This document shows positions 22,831-35,800 of a DNA stretch of 64,000 nucleotides, piece after piece (within the stretch, counting starts at the first letter, position 1; each line of letters begins with the position of its first letter). A model generated the notes under the pieces. That model was not told the origin of the DNA. It made no database searches and saw only the letters and a list, made by a program, of their open reading frames with translations. Both the position numbers and the translations under genes were made by a program. The stretch is taken from positions 62,001 through 126,000 of the forward strand of contig JAQISU010000343.1 in the NCBI GenBank assembly GCA_029339505.1, read 5' to 3'. The stretch comes from Unio delphinus (Eukaryota > Mollusca > Bivalvia > Unionida > Unionidae).

Positions 22831-24474
22831 TGTTAGGGCATATAGTATGGAAAGCAGACAGGATTTATGTTCCTATTGTTCTAGACTGTCTGGATCGATT
22901 ACAATGTTATAATGTAGAAGAAGGTTATTTCATCTCAGAAACAGCAAGCAAGGCAGTATTTTTCAATTTAGTTTTATAACCCTTCTCCATCATTCCTACA
23001 TTTTGCAAAAAGAACTGCTTATATTCACACAAAAAAAATTGTGCATTTTTGTAAAATACACTTTATTTTGAAATTTTATTTAATAATGATGCATTACTTT
23101 CTGATAGTTTAGAGAAGTTCCTTGAAATTTGTCCACATATTGTACTGTAAAACTATATGCTAACATATGCCCTAGTCACTTGCTTTTGCTTTATAAGATA
23201 GATGGGTAATGAGTATAGGAGATTTGTTGTGTATCATTTTAAGAGAGAGGGAAAAAATGATTTATAGGGGATTTGTTATGTATCATTTTATGAAGGCCGT
23301 CATAAATTTTTACTCTGGAGTTTTTGTTTGTCCGATGCAGAAATACTATTTTTTTAAAACTTAATTTACGAAACAGAATTACAATACAGAATGTTCAGCG
23401 TCTAAAATGGAAAGGAGTCCAATTCAGACTCGGTTTAATAAGTTTGGTATACTATTACATTGTGAGATGTTTCATTTGAATATTAATTTATCTTTAATTT
23501 TAATCATTTTAGAGATTACATAATGTATTGACAACAAATCTTAGTCTACGTCAATTCTTTTTAAAAACATTTTTTTCATTGTACCGGATTCTTAGCCAGC
23601 GTGTTGAGGGCATTTAGTTTGGATCCTTCTAAGTTACTTTTGTTTTGGTCGAGGGCAGAGTTATGAGTAAACCCTGATCATGTAAATTTACTGTTGTTCT
23701 TTTTTAGGTATCAATATTATTGGATTTCATGATTCGTACAAACTGCAGTGTTAAGTATCCAACATACATTTTTGAATAAATCTTGAACAGTAGGTCATAG
23801 CAACCTAGTTTAATGCATTATTTTGATGGATCATTAGTGGGCATTATGGGTTTAATGCATTATTTTGATGGATCATTAGTGGTTAGCATTAGTGGGTTCT
23901 AGATGGAGATCAATAGCAACCATTGTTTAACTGTAGTTGTAATGTTTTAGCAATGCTTTAAGAAATTATGAGACCTAGCTTAGCACACTGATGCAAGGTT
24001 ATATTCATTTGTTGGATCACTTGCTGGCACTAAAATCCATTTAATTCTTTAAGTCAGTTACCTGGACCTTTGACTCCAGAATCAATAGGTGTCTTTCATA
24101 TTTCAGAATGAAAGCCATTTGCATTGTTTAGTCAATATATCTTGATTTTCTTTGAGCCTTAACCTATGAAGGGTTTATTGGGGGGGGGGGGGGGTCGGCC
24201 AGAAGTCAATAGGTCTTTCTTGCCCCAAGCTTTTGATGATGGTAGCTCATATTGTATGGAAATAGTTGACAAACGGATTTAGACACATCGTAATACCATT
24301 TTTTCCTTCTTTTTTAGATTTTTAAAACCATGATTCCTGTTTTTATCTACATTTTACATTTAGAAATAGGTGGTGGTGGGCTGGGTCCTAACATGATTTT
24401 AACACAAATGAGATTTAACAACACTCTCATTGGAGTCAAGGAGGAAACCCTGTTTTGCATACTTCAATTATATG
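22831..24474. other. Intergenic, mostly unique
   Basis: AT-rich. Contains a ~45-bp tandem duplication around gcattattttgatggatcat near 23815-23880 and a G14 run at 24181-24194. No gene recognised. Confidence 0.55.
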
Positions 24475-24710
24475 TTGTTGTAGTGTTAATGCCATTTTTC
24501 AGCACAAGATAGGCTATACATTTGGAGGCCAGTATTATTGGTGGAGAAAGAACCGATGAAACCCAAAGAAAGAACCACTGACTCACGAGAAGCTACAGGC
24601 AAGCTTTCTCACATACCCACATTGGCTGAGCCAGAGACTGAAACCCACACAGACATAGGTGAGATGGCAGTGATTCGTAATGGTGAGCACTTTAGACCAC
24701 TTGAGTTCCC
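24475..24710 (-). mobile_element. SINE family B, reverse orientation
   Basis: Reverse copy with gttaatgccatttttcagca, ctgactcacgagaagctac, tttctcacatacccacattg and gtgagatggcagtgattcg. Internally similar to the copy at 20262. Confidence 0.87.
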
Positions 24711-25170
24711 TTCAGTTATACAAAAAGCTCTGACGGAACTTTAGCCTCGTTTCAATTGTACGTTGAAAAAATTGACTGTACCAGCATATAAGAGAAAAAA
24801 AGAAAACAAAAACTTATCAAAAGATCTTTATTTGTGAATAATTACAAAATTAGTTTAAATGAAATATCACATAAATACAAATCCTGTAGACAGCAATTTT
24901 AGTTGGTAAAATAATTTTAAGCTTCATGTTTCAAATTGATACAAGTAGCCTAGCTAAATGTCTTAAAGACAGATGTTGAAACACTGACAAGGTCAGGCTT
25001 CCATGATTTTATCTTTGTTCCAATTTCTTCCAGTGATAATTGGATTATATATAACATGTCATTTATCATTCTTTTAACTGTTGCCATTGTTATATATTCA
25101 TTCATGTTAAACTTGGTTCGGTCTTAAATTCTGATGATTGAAAAGCACGAAACTTAATTAATGCTTGCAT
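24711..25170. other. Intergenic, nothing recognised
   Basis: AT-rich with no repeat or open frame of note. Confidence 0.5.
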
Positions 25171-25405
25171 CTTGACAAAGACTACTTGCCACTATCAAAA
25201 GTATGTCATCTTAACAAAAATTACTTGCTGCTATCAAAAGTAGGTCACCTTGACAAAAATTACTTGCTATCAAAAGTAGGTCACCTTGACAAAAATTACT
25301 TGCTGCTATCAAAAGTAGGTCACCTTGACAAAAATTACTTGCTGCTATCAAAAGTAGGTCATTGTGACAAATACTTGCCACTATCAAAATTAGGTCATAG
25401 TGACC
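25170..25405. repeat. 39-bp minisatellite
   Basis: Six copies of a unit containing cttgacaaaaattacttgct and atcaaaagtaggtca. Confidence 0.92.
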
Positions 25406-25694
25406 AATTTTTCCTGAACAGTGAATTTGGTTGTTTTTTTTTTTGTGCTTAAAGCTCTGTTCTACTACTGCACATTTTAAAAAATATACTGGAATGTTGA
25501 TGTTTATGATAATATATAGAGTTCGCATCACCAACCTTTTAAAACTGGTGTGTCAGTTGAATTAAATTTTTAAATTTTTTGTTTTATTACATACTAATAC
25601 AACACATGCCTTTCCAAAGAATCTGGCGTGCCACCATGCCATAGGTTGCTGACACCGTGTATATGATCAGAATGTTTTGTTTTAGAATAAATTA

Positions 25695-25850
25695 TGAGCT
25701 GCTGTGGCTTAGTGAGGAGATGGCCCAATTGATAGTCATTGAGTCGGGGGTTTAAGTCTTGCCAGGAACAACCTATCTTGGTATGTCTTTGGGTAAGACT
25801 CGTCTTTAGATGGTTTGTCATGTGCTTTAAACATGACAATGTATTACATC
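25695..25850 (+). mobile_element. tRNA-like SINE fragment, separate family
   Basis: gctgctgtggcttagtgagg resembles an A box and gggggtttaagtcttgcc a B box about 45 bp further on. The body differs from SINE families A and B. No clear tail or target duplication. Confidence 0.45.
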
Positions 25851-25884
25851 AGCTGCTTTTCTTTGACCTGAATGCATTTTAAAA

Positions 25885-26050
25885 ATTCTTTTTAGCTGAT
25901 CTTTTTCACCACTATATTAACCATTACTTTTTAGCTGATCTTTTTCACCACTATATTAACCATTACTTTTTAGCTGATCTTTTTCACCACTATATTAACC
26001 ATTACTTTTTAGCTGATCTTTTTCACCACTTTATTAACCATTACTTATTT
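25885..26050. repeat. 39-bp array, four copies
   Basis: Near-perfect copies of tttttagctgatctttttca followed by ccactatattaaccattac. Confidence 0.95.
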
Positions 26051-26544
26051 GTAAAACATCCTTTATATTTCAAGCATAACTTCTGTGCGATATAAACTTA
26101 TTGTATTTAGTGAACTTTCTTACAGGTGAAATAAGTATAACTAGATAAATGTAAGTGCTACAAGCAGAAATAAATAAACACTCATACCTTCTGTCTAAAC
26201 ATTTAAATTCAGTTTTGCATTATAATATTCACCATCAAACTCTTGCAAACAAACCAGTGGAGTGTGAATTGGTCATTTATAGAGAGAAAGAAAAACTTTG
26301 TAACAAAGTGCAATATTTTTTATTAACAAAATACATGTAAAGCAGATTGGCACTTAATTGGCTAATCACTTATAAAAAATTATTTCAGGAGAAGTGGAGT
26401 TATAACATTTGAAAAAAAAGGTATTCAACGTATCAACTTAATTTAGTTTTAAAAAGTTGCAATTTGCATGGTTGTCTAGACAGTTTTTTTTAGCAATGGT
26501 TACTTTATTTAATATTTACTTTTGTACCTAATTACTTTATTCCT
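26051..26544. other. Intergenic, nothing recognised
   Basis: AT-rich with no gene or repeat identified. Confidence 0.5.
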
Positions 26545-26868
26545 TGACCGCTCTGGTGTCCTAGTGGTTAGAACATCTGCCTCAGAAGTGGGAGGTGGTG
26601 GGTTTGAACCCCAGCTGAGTTATACCAAAGACTTACAAAAATGGTAAGTAATGGTACTAACAGGTGCTCAGCATTAAGAGGTAAGTGTTAGGAGTGGTCA
26701 GCCTGGTGTCTGGATAATGTGACTGGGTGGGACATTATGCTACATGTCTGAGGCATGATGCCCCAATGCTAGACATCACTTTAAACTGCCACACTGCAGA
26801 CGTCATAGCAATAGGACTGAAACATTGTTAAAGCTACATTAAAAATCCTGATCACACACACACACACA
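26545..26868 (+). mobile_element. SINE family A, full-length-like
   Basis: tRNA-like head with A box gtgtcctagtggttagaac and B box gggtttgaaccccagc. The body includes gggacattatgctacatgtc and ttaaactgccacactgcag; the 3' end is gctacattaaaaatcctgat then (CA)n. A Pol III-type promoter is expected from the boxes. Confidence 0.9.
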
Positions 26869-27229
26869 CTCTATTCCTTAAGAGTTTACATTGTTATTCT
26901 TTGTGCATTAACTTTTTACCTTTGTATGCTGCCATTCTTGGTGTCTTTAGCTTTTATCCATGTATGCTAGCATTCTAGTTGCCTCTTCTGTCATTGCCAC
27001 ACACATGGGAACACCTTGTTCCTCAGAACATTTAAATTGGTAAGTGATACTTGGATAACTCATTGTTCCATAAAAAAAAATGTAAATACATATGCGACAC
27101 TTTGCTTTAAAGTTTGTGGAATCCAATCCCATGACTTATATAAAGTTTATTTGTTTGGGTAAAAAATTAAAATGCACAAAAACAGCAACTTTAAGTAGCA
27201 TTACAATTTCTTACAAGAGATTCCAATAA
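26869..27229. other. Intergenic, nothing recognised
   Basis: AT-rich spacer between the SINE and the 28-bp array. Confidence 0.5.
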
Positions 27230-27480
27230 GTAAATGGAGACTGTCCATGGTAGATAGAGACTGGTCAATGGTCCAGATTAGATGGAGACTGGTCCATAGT
27301 CCAGATTAGATGGAGACGTGTTCATGGTCCAGATTAGGTGGATACTGGTTCATGGTTCAAATTAGATGGAGACTGGTCCATGGTCCAGATTATATGGAAA
27401 CTACTTTATGGTCCAGATTAAATGGAGACTGGTACATGGTCCAGATTAGATGGAGACTGGTCCATGGTCTAGATTAGATT
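27230..27480. repeat. ~28-bp minisatellite
   Basis: About nine diverged copies of a unit with agattagatggagactggtc and catggtcc. Confidence 0.9.
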
Positions 27481-28315
27481 AGTCAAGATTTTAAAAAATG
27501 AGTCTTGATATTTAAGTCCAGGCTTAGGACATTTAATTCATCAGAATTATTTAAATTGTATCTGATCAGATTGCAGGATTCAAGATCTCAGTTTGGTTTG
27601 ATGGTCCCGTTGGTGAAATCCAGTCTGTTCTCATAGAAAACGTTGGAATATATAGAATAAAATTTAGACATTTTGCCTCAAAACATTTTCTAGATAATAG
27701 TAATACTGTTAGTTATCGTTTTAACAAGGAAAGAAATATTTTGTTGAAGCACTAATAATTTCGACAAGAAAAGCCCTGACTTACTATTCAGTGTTCCCCT
27801 TGAATATATTCATTATTCATATAAATAAATGATAACTTTTGTCCGATACAGTGTTTCAGAATATGGGAAAGTTCAAGAATTAGTAATATGGTGGTTCTGA
27901 ATGTAAACTTTATACAAACAAAATTTAGGAATGTGATATAACTGAGTTTATTTTCACAGATCTATACACTATTTAAGTATAACAACGTGGAAAACTGGCA
28001 CGTCTTATAGCAAATTCGGTGTGGTAATAACTATTAAAAAAAATGTTTTATCGCATGACTCCACAAAGAATTTGGCTACACATGCACAAAAGCTGCTAAT
28101 TGTTTTTCCGGATACTTCCATGCTTTTCATTGTAAATGTATCGTCTGGCCTGGATTGTTTGAAAATTTTTCTATGTAAATGTTTTCACAGAACCTGGATG
28201 TGTCCTATGGCATGGCAATCATATGACTCTTGAGTTTGAGATATGTAACATCTTTGCAATTGGACTAATTGAAATCTGAAGCTGAGCAGATTTAGGATTT
28301 CCAGGTGTAATCTCT
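27481..28315. other. Intergenic, nothing recognised
   Basis: AT-rich; a 70-codon frame at 28021-28233 has no family features. Confidence 0.5.
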
Positions 28316-28319
28316 CTGG

Positions 28320-28960
28320 ACCTGTCCAAATGAAATGTACATCAAGGCCTGGCATCTGCAGACCTGTAGCAACTCAAATGTACATCAAGGCCTGTGCTCT
28401 GCAGACCTGTAGCAACTCAAATGTACATCAAGGCCTGTGCTCTGCAGACCTGTAGCAACTCAAATGTACATCAAGGCCTGTGCTCTGCAGACCTGTAGCA
28501 ACTCAAATGTACATCAAGGCCTGTGCTCTGCAGACCTGTAGCAACTCAAATGTACATCAAGGCCTGTGCTCTGCAGACCTGTAGCAACTCAAATGTACAT
28601 CAAGGCCTGTGCTCTGCAGACCTGTAGCAACTCAAATGTACATCAAGGCCTGTGCTCTGCAGACCTGTAGCAACTCAAATGTACATCAAGGCCTCTGCTC
28701 TGCATACCTGTAGCAACTCAAATGTACATCAAGGCCTGTGCTCTGCATACCTGTAGCAACTCAAATGTACATCAAGGCCTCTGCTCTGCATACCTTTAGC
28801 AACTCAAATGTACATCAAGGCCTGTGCTCTGCAGACCTGTAGCAACTCAAATGTACATCAAGGCCTGTGCTCTGCATACCTGTAGCAACTCAAATGTACA
28901 TCAAGGTATGTAGCAGTTGAAATGTACTTCCAGGCCTGGTCTATGTAAACCTGTAACTTT
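28320..28960. repeat. 43-bp minisatellite
   Basis: About 13 copies of a unit with aatgtacatcaaggcctgtg and ctctgcagacctgtagcaac. The central copies are almost identical; divergence rises at both ends, the pattern expected of recent central expansion. Confidence 0.96.
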
Positions 28961-29746
28961 TGAAATGTACATTCAGGCCAGAACACTGAAGACCTGTTGC
29001 AATTTAAATGTACATGATTTTTTGTGTGCTTAGTGACTCAAATTTTTCAATTCTGACCCTGGCATGTCTGTTGATAACATAACTAAAACACTGATGACTG
29101 GGCCAAAAATATACATCCAGTCTAGTCATGCATTTGACCTGGTGATTAGTTGATAGATGCTAGCTAACCACTTTATTTACAATTTTCATTTATTTTTTTT
29201 TCTACTAACAAATGCATTGGTTTTAACTGCTCAAAGAATGATAATTTTGAAAGAAAAGTATGATGAGAGTGTGGAAAGTATCATATGAATATGAAATCAT
29301 AATTATACTTAAGACTTGATGATTAAACTGTGGAAGATGATACAAACAAATGGAGATGTTCACTGTGTGTGGTAAGTAATATAAACTAGAATGGTCTGCA
29401 AAACAAGTGAATATTCATAGCATTTATGCTGTACAAGTTTACATGAGCAAATTAAAAAATGAAAACATCAAAGAAACAAAGTCAACTATTTTTGTATCAA
29501 GCTTGTAAACGAATTGGAGTTCAAATAAAAAAATGGAGTTGTAGAACATCTAGGGCAATAAAGAAAAATATCTGTGTGAATGAGCACAAGGAATCACTCT
29601 CTCAGGTTCTACAAATATATCTGCCTTCAGCATCATTTTCTCAAGCATTATGAAGAATTTAATTTTAAAAAATTATATGGTGATGTTTATCACTAGCAAA
29701 GTATCACAGCATAAGAAGTTGACTTTGGTCCATTTCAAAGTACAAA
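28961..29746. other. Downstream of DYNC2I1, nothing recognised
   Basis: Would include the DYNC2I1 3' UTR (minus strand, below 29747). I see no confident polyadenylation signal and no other gene. Confidence 0.45.
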
Positions 29747-29857
29747 TTAAAATCTGTCCAAGTACTTTTCAAGGAATTCTGCTTCCAGGGGCTCTGACTC
29801 CCGCACAGATTTTGCAAATGTGTGGATTTCAGTCTTGCCTGACTCCAGGGAAATAAA
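29747..29857 (-). CDS. DYNC2I1: DYNC2I1 terminal exon with stop
   Basis: Acceptor ctttgcag. It encodes FISLESGKTEIHTFAKSVRE and then SEPLEAEFLEKYLDRF, followed by TAA at 29747-29749. A final blade strand (SGKTEIH) precedes an acidic helix-like tail. Confidence 0.85.
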   Translation of the reverse strand, partial: FISLESGKTEIHTFAKSVRESEPLEAEFLEKYLDRF

Positions 29858-32800
29858 CTGCAAAGAAAGGGGAAAAAGATGAATACAGAGTAAAATGGCT
29901 AGAATTTTGACTCTTTTTACAAAGAGTCGTAATTTCAAAACATGAAATGTATACTTATGAAAAAGCAAGATGCTCAACCCTCAGATTCAATGGTCCATCC
30001 TCTTACTCAGACACAGTTATAATTTTTGTTCAATTTGCTGACAATAAATAAAATGGAATGGACATGTTCTCCTGAAATTTGTTATATTCTCAATTCGATA
30101 AATAGATGTGATTGAACCTCCTGTCCCAAATATTGACATGAGAATATGTTAATACATGAACCGGTATAATACTATTAATAGAACCACTTCCCACGTGAAT
30201 GGGTATGATAGAACTCACTTCCCACATGAATATGATCCTTTCCCCAACACTGAGATGCAAATAGTCAGTAGAACCAATCCCCCAATACTGACATTGCAAC
30301 TGGTGCATTAAGACCCCTTTCTCCATTATTGCCATGTAAATAGGACCCCTTCCTCCAATTTACTCTTGAATGAGTTCAGTAGAACACCTTCCCCAATGCT
30401 GACATGTAAATGGATGCAATACAAACTTCTTCCCCCAGTACTAACAATGTTCCCCAAATTTTGCCTGGTAAATAGCACCCATTCCCCCAATATTTCCACT
30501 TAAGTGCAGTAAGACCCCTGCCTCCAATACTGACATGTACATAAGTGTTACAAGACTCCTTGCCCCATTATTGACATGCAAATAGTTGCAATGGGACTCC
30601 TTCCTATAATTTATTTTGTAAACGGATACTATGGTCATTTTCCTCCAATTGGAACCCTTCCAACAAACTTTGAATATAAGTAAAAACTAAAATGTAATTT
30701 TTTCACATCAAGAGTAACATTATTATCCAAGAAAATGAATTTACCCATAATGTTTGATAGTTCTATCTGTAGGCAAAATGGATACATTTCAAGCACAAAA
30801 TTTATAATACTCTTTAGTGTTGGCTTATTAAAGCTGCAAGAGTATGGTTTTATGGACTTCATTATAAAAGGCTGTCTACTCCCTGACTCCCAAGGACCAT
30901 GAGGGAGTACTGTATAATCTACTTTATTATATGCCTCACTATAAGACTAGATACTCCATGACTCCCAAGGACCATGAGGGAGTACTGTATAATCTACTTT
31001 ATTATATGTCTCACTATAAGACTAGATATACCATGACTTCCAAGGACCATAAGGGAGTACTGTATAATCTACTTTATTATATGTCTGACTATAAGACTAG
31101 ATATACCATGACTTCCAAGGACCATGAGGGAGTACTGTATAATCTACTTTATTATATGTCTCACTATAAGACTTGATATACCATGACTCCCAAGGACCAT
31201 GAGGGAGTACTGTCTAATCTACTTTATTATGTCTCACTATAAGACTAGATACTCCATGACTCCCAAGGACCATGAGGGAGTACTGTATAATCTACTTTAT
31301 TATATGTCTCACTATAAGACTAGATACTCCATGACTCCCAAGGACCATGAGGGAGTACTGTATAATCTACTTTATTATATAACAGTCTTACTATAAGACT
31401 ATATACTCCATGACTCCCAAGGACCATGAGGGAGTACTGTATAGTCTAATTTATTAAATAACAGGTCTCACTATAAGATTAGATACTCCATGACTCCCAA
31501 GGACCATGAGGGAGTACTGTATAATCTACTTTATTATATGCCTCACTATAAGATTAGATATACCATGACTTCCAAGGACCATCAGGGAGTACTGTATAAT
31601 CTACTTTATTATATGTCTCACTATGAGACTAGATATACCATGACTTCCAAGGACCATGAGGGAGTACTGTATAATCTACTTTATTATATGTCTCACTATA
31701 AGACTTGATATATCATGACTCCCAAGGACCATGAGTGAGTACTGTCTAATCTACTTTATTATATAACAGTCTTACTATAAGACTATATACTCCATGACTC
31801 CCAAGGACCATATGATAAGAGAGTACTGTATAATCTACTTGATACCTCAATATGTGATACTTCACAAGTTGGTCTCACCATTAGGTTGTATGCTTTTTTA
31901 CTCCAATGGATGGTGTTATAATGAGTACTGTATACACTTCATTATAAATTGGTCTTCCATTAGGTTGTATGCTTTTTTACTCCAATGGATGGTGTTATAA
32001 TGAGTACTGTATACACTTCATTATAAATTGGTCTTCCATTAGGTTGTATGCTTTTTTACTCCAATGGATGGTGTTATAATGAGTACTGTATACACTTCAT
32101 TATAAACTGGTCTTCCATTAGGCTGAATGCTCTTTTACTCCAATGGATGGTGTTATAATGAATACTGTGAAACTTTATAAGTTGGTATCACCATTGTGTT
32201 CTACGCTAGTGTTCTACATAGGGAGTACATAACACATCATGCAATATCCTCTAGTAATAATAAGCAAATCATTTTTGCTGTGGTAATTAGATAATTTAAG
32301 ATTAGTGCAATATAAAACTTGTTCATAAGCTGTTAAAGTTTTACCATTTAATACATGATTGAAATCAGTCCATTAGCAGCAGGGATATATCTTAATCCAA
32401 GATACAACTGTCAGAGATTTGTAATGAAGGATGCCTCAGTGACTTTAAAACTTGAAGATTAAATTGAAAATCTTACCAACTGAGGAAGTCGCCCCGGAAT
32501 TCCAAGCCCAGTGGCTTTATAGTCTGTGGAACATGCAACATTGACCACCCTGCAAACATAATTTGAAATGTCAGCATAGAGCATGAAAAAAAAAAATATA
32601 AATTGGAGTAACCTACCGATATCAAATAGTTTGAAAGCATCATATTTAAAAACAATATTGTATCCTAATCTCATCATAGAGAATGGAAAGGATAGTGTGA
32701 TGTGAATTCTTGAGTGCTTTGTGTTGTTCATCTTCCTACTACTAAAATACCAAACATACTTAGTTTAATTAATTAAGAAAACATTAATTGCTTTATTAGA

Positions 32801-35800
32801 ATGAAAATCTAATCAGGTCATGTACACATGGAAATAAATATTCAAGCAAAATTTCATTGGTCTACATTGTTAGCAAGGTAACAAAAAAAAAACACTCAAT
32901 GAAGACCAATGAAGTTTTGTCTTTCACTGCAATCTTCTGTCCATCTTTAGAAGTTTGTTAGCAAGGTAACTCCAAAAACACTTAAACTTCTAAAGATGGA
33001 CAGGGGATGCAGGGAAAGACAAAATCAAATTAGGATGTCCCTGCTGCAAGCAGCCAGTATGTAATGTAGAACACTGATTTTGTCAGCTGGTACTATTATT
33101 GTGCTCGAAGAATTCTTATAATCTGCATACTTAAGGAAAAACAAAGAGACATCAATAGTGTATTTGTAACTTGTAACACCTTAAAAAAACAGTACATTCC
33201 AAGAAAGAGTTCATTTCACATGTCCGCAATTTATGACTGGCACAAGAACTGTTTAAAATTTTAAATGAAACATACCTTTCTTTGGAAACTCTCTCTATAT
33301 GTTTTGGTGTTGCATCCCTCTCAAGGAGATCAAATATGTACATATTTGACGAGTCATCAAAAACAAAAAACAAACATGGACGGCTTCTAGACCACATCAC
33401 TGACAAAATAGGTCTCCCTTGGGTAACACTCGACCATGTCATTATTGGGTTCTCTATAAAATAAAAGTCCCCATAAAACTAAATATGAATGCGTACGTTC
33501 AGTATAGATTTCCCCACAAGTGGGATGTAGTAGTCCAACAAGGGCCATAATTCCTTAAATTGTGAAAATCAAGTTTACAATATATCAATTATATAGAATT
33601 ATGTGACATTTAGTCAAATAGTAATTGTCAAAACAATGACATTGTAAAAACTTTGGTATTACTCTACTTAAATTTTTTTTAAAAATGACATTGTAAAAAC
33701 TTTGGTATTACTCTACTTAATTTTTTTTTTAACAATGACATTGTAAAAACTTTGGTATTACTCTATTTAATTTTTTTAACAATGTGGTATGATCTCTCAA
33801 TTTTTATTCATAGGGTACAAATTCCTAGAATGTCATTTAATTACCAACTTGTGCAACTTAAAGAACATCAATGACCAAATAATCTAACTACAATCAAATA
33901 CTTATAGAAACATAGCTCAATCCAAAGGTAGACACAAATCACTGAACTATAAAATGTAGGCCACTTTTGACTTGTTACTAACAGCTGCAGAAATAATCAT
34001 CATTCAATCAGACATCAGATTATGCGACTCCATAGGCAATAGTGCCTGAGAAAATGAGCTAAATGCAAATTTTAACAAAATTACAGGACTGTGAAGGGCA
34101 GTACATAGTGACCTAATTTTCACTGAATGGTATAGTACTACATATAGTGACCTAATTTTCACTGAATGGTATAGTACTACATATAGTGACCTAATTTTCA
34201 CTGAATGGTATAGTACTACATATACGACATAAAAAAATAGCAGCTTGTGTGACTTTACAACAGTCTGAAATTATGAACCAAAACCTGAATCTGAAGCTAG
34301 AAAAAGTATACTAAATAAAAAGGTTAATATCACAAAAAAATAAAATATAGGTAACAGGGACCTAGTTGTCACTGAAAGCTGTAATATATGTGATACATTT
34401 ACATACCATATGACTCCATAGACAATAATGCCTTAGAAAATGCACTCAGTGCAAAAGTTACTTAACAAAAATTAAAGGACTATAAAATGGAGGTAACAGT
34501 GACCTAATTTTTAATAACAGTTTCTGTGAAAAAGTCCAGATCATTGAAACATAAAATATAGGTCATATTACCGGTAACCTAGTTTTCATGAATGATACAG
34601 AGACATGCTAACTTGATTTAAAAGGCAATTGTGCCAAAGAAAAATGAGCTAAACACAAAGAATAATCAAAATAATGAGCTGTGAAATATAGGTAATACTG
34701 ACATAATAGTCAATGATGGATATAGTACTCATGATGCAACTTCATAGGCAATAGTCTGTGACAAGCTGACACCTAACCCGAGTGTTTATGCCAGATGGAG
34801 AGATATTGATACACATGTCAAAACTGCTTTGTAATCCAGAACCACTTTGTGTTCCAGCCAATCAGAAGAAAAAAAAATCATTGATGTGATAATTAACAAG
34901 GTATGACCTTAAGAGAAGAGTTAAAATTATGCGGTCTTTAAAATGATTTTAAATACTACCTTTTGGTAATAAAAAGAAAAGCTGAAATTGTGGGGTCTTG
35001 ATGGTGATAAATGTTGTTTTGTACTGAGAGATTTTATTTATGGTGAGTGAGCTCCAACACTAAGGATAAACATGATGATATTTTGTGTAAATAATAATCA
35101 AACTTGACCAAGGTATATTCAATGCAATGTGTCTTATCAAATTTGGTTTCAGCAGATTATGTCTTCGATAGTTACTAAGCAAAATTAATTTCATGATCAA
35201 TGGGTCAGAAAGGCATGGGAAATACTGTATGTTCATTCCCCTGATGTATCAAGCTTTAAGAAATAAAAAAAGAAACAGCGGCAATTTATTACGGTTTGAT
35301 TCGGTGCATCTAAGAATACTGATATGTGATCATCAGAGAAGACACCTTAATAGTTCCAAATTGTGTGTGTGATGAAAATATGAATCAAACATCTGTATCA
35401 AACAGCCATTAAAGATTACATGGTTACAAATAATTATTAAACAAAAAGGAAATTTTTAAAATTCAGAGATAATTTTCTTTACCAAAATTGCAACAATCAT
35501 GCAAATAAATGCCTTCAATATAAATAATAATGTTTTGATGTTTAATTCTCATTATGAAATAATATTCAATGGTTACCATAATACCAAATGAAATGGTACT
35601 CAATGGTTACCATAATACCAAATGAAATAGTACTCAATGGTTACCATAATACCAAATGAAATAGTACTCCATGGTTACCATAATACCAAATGAAACAATA
35701 TTCAATGGTTACCATAATACCAAATGAAACAATATTCAATGGTTACCATAATACCAAATGAAACAATATTCAATGGTTACCATAATACCAAATGAAATAA

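Noticed and set aside
26545..26620. tRNA gene
   Set aside because: A and B boxes are present but no foldable complete tRNA; the sequence continues into a repeated SINE body found three more times.
28320..28960. CRISPR-like regular repeats
   Set aside because: Units are contiguous with no unique spacers, the context is eukaryotic and there are no cas genes; the same holds for every array in the window.
33282..33464. Plus-strand 60-codon frame
   Set aside because: Shadow of the well-supported DYNC2I1 exon on the other strand.
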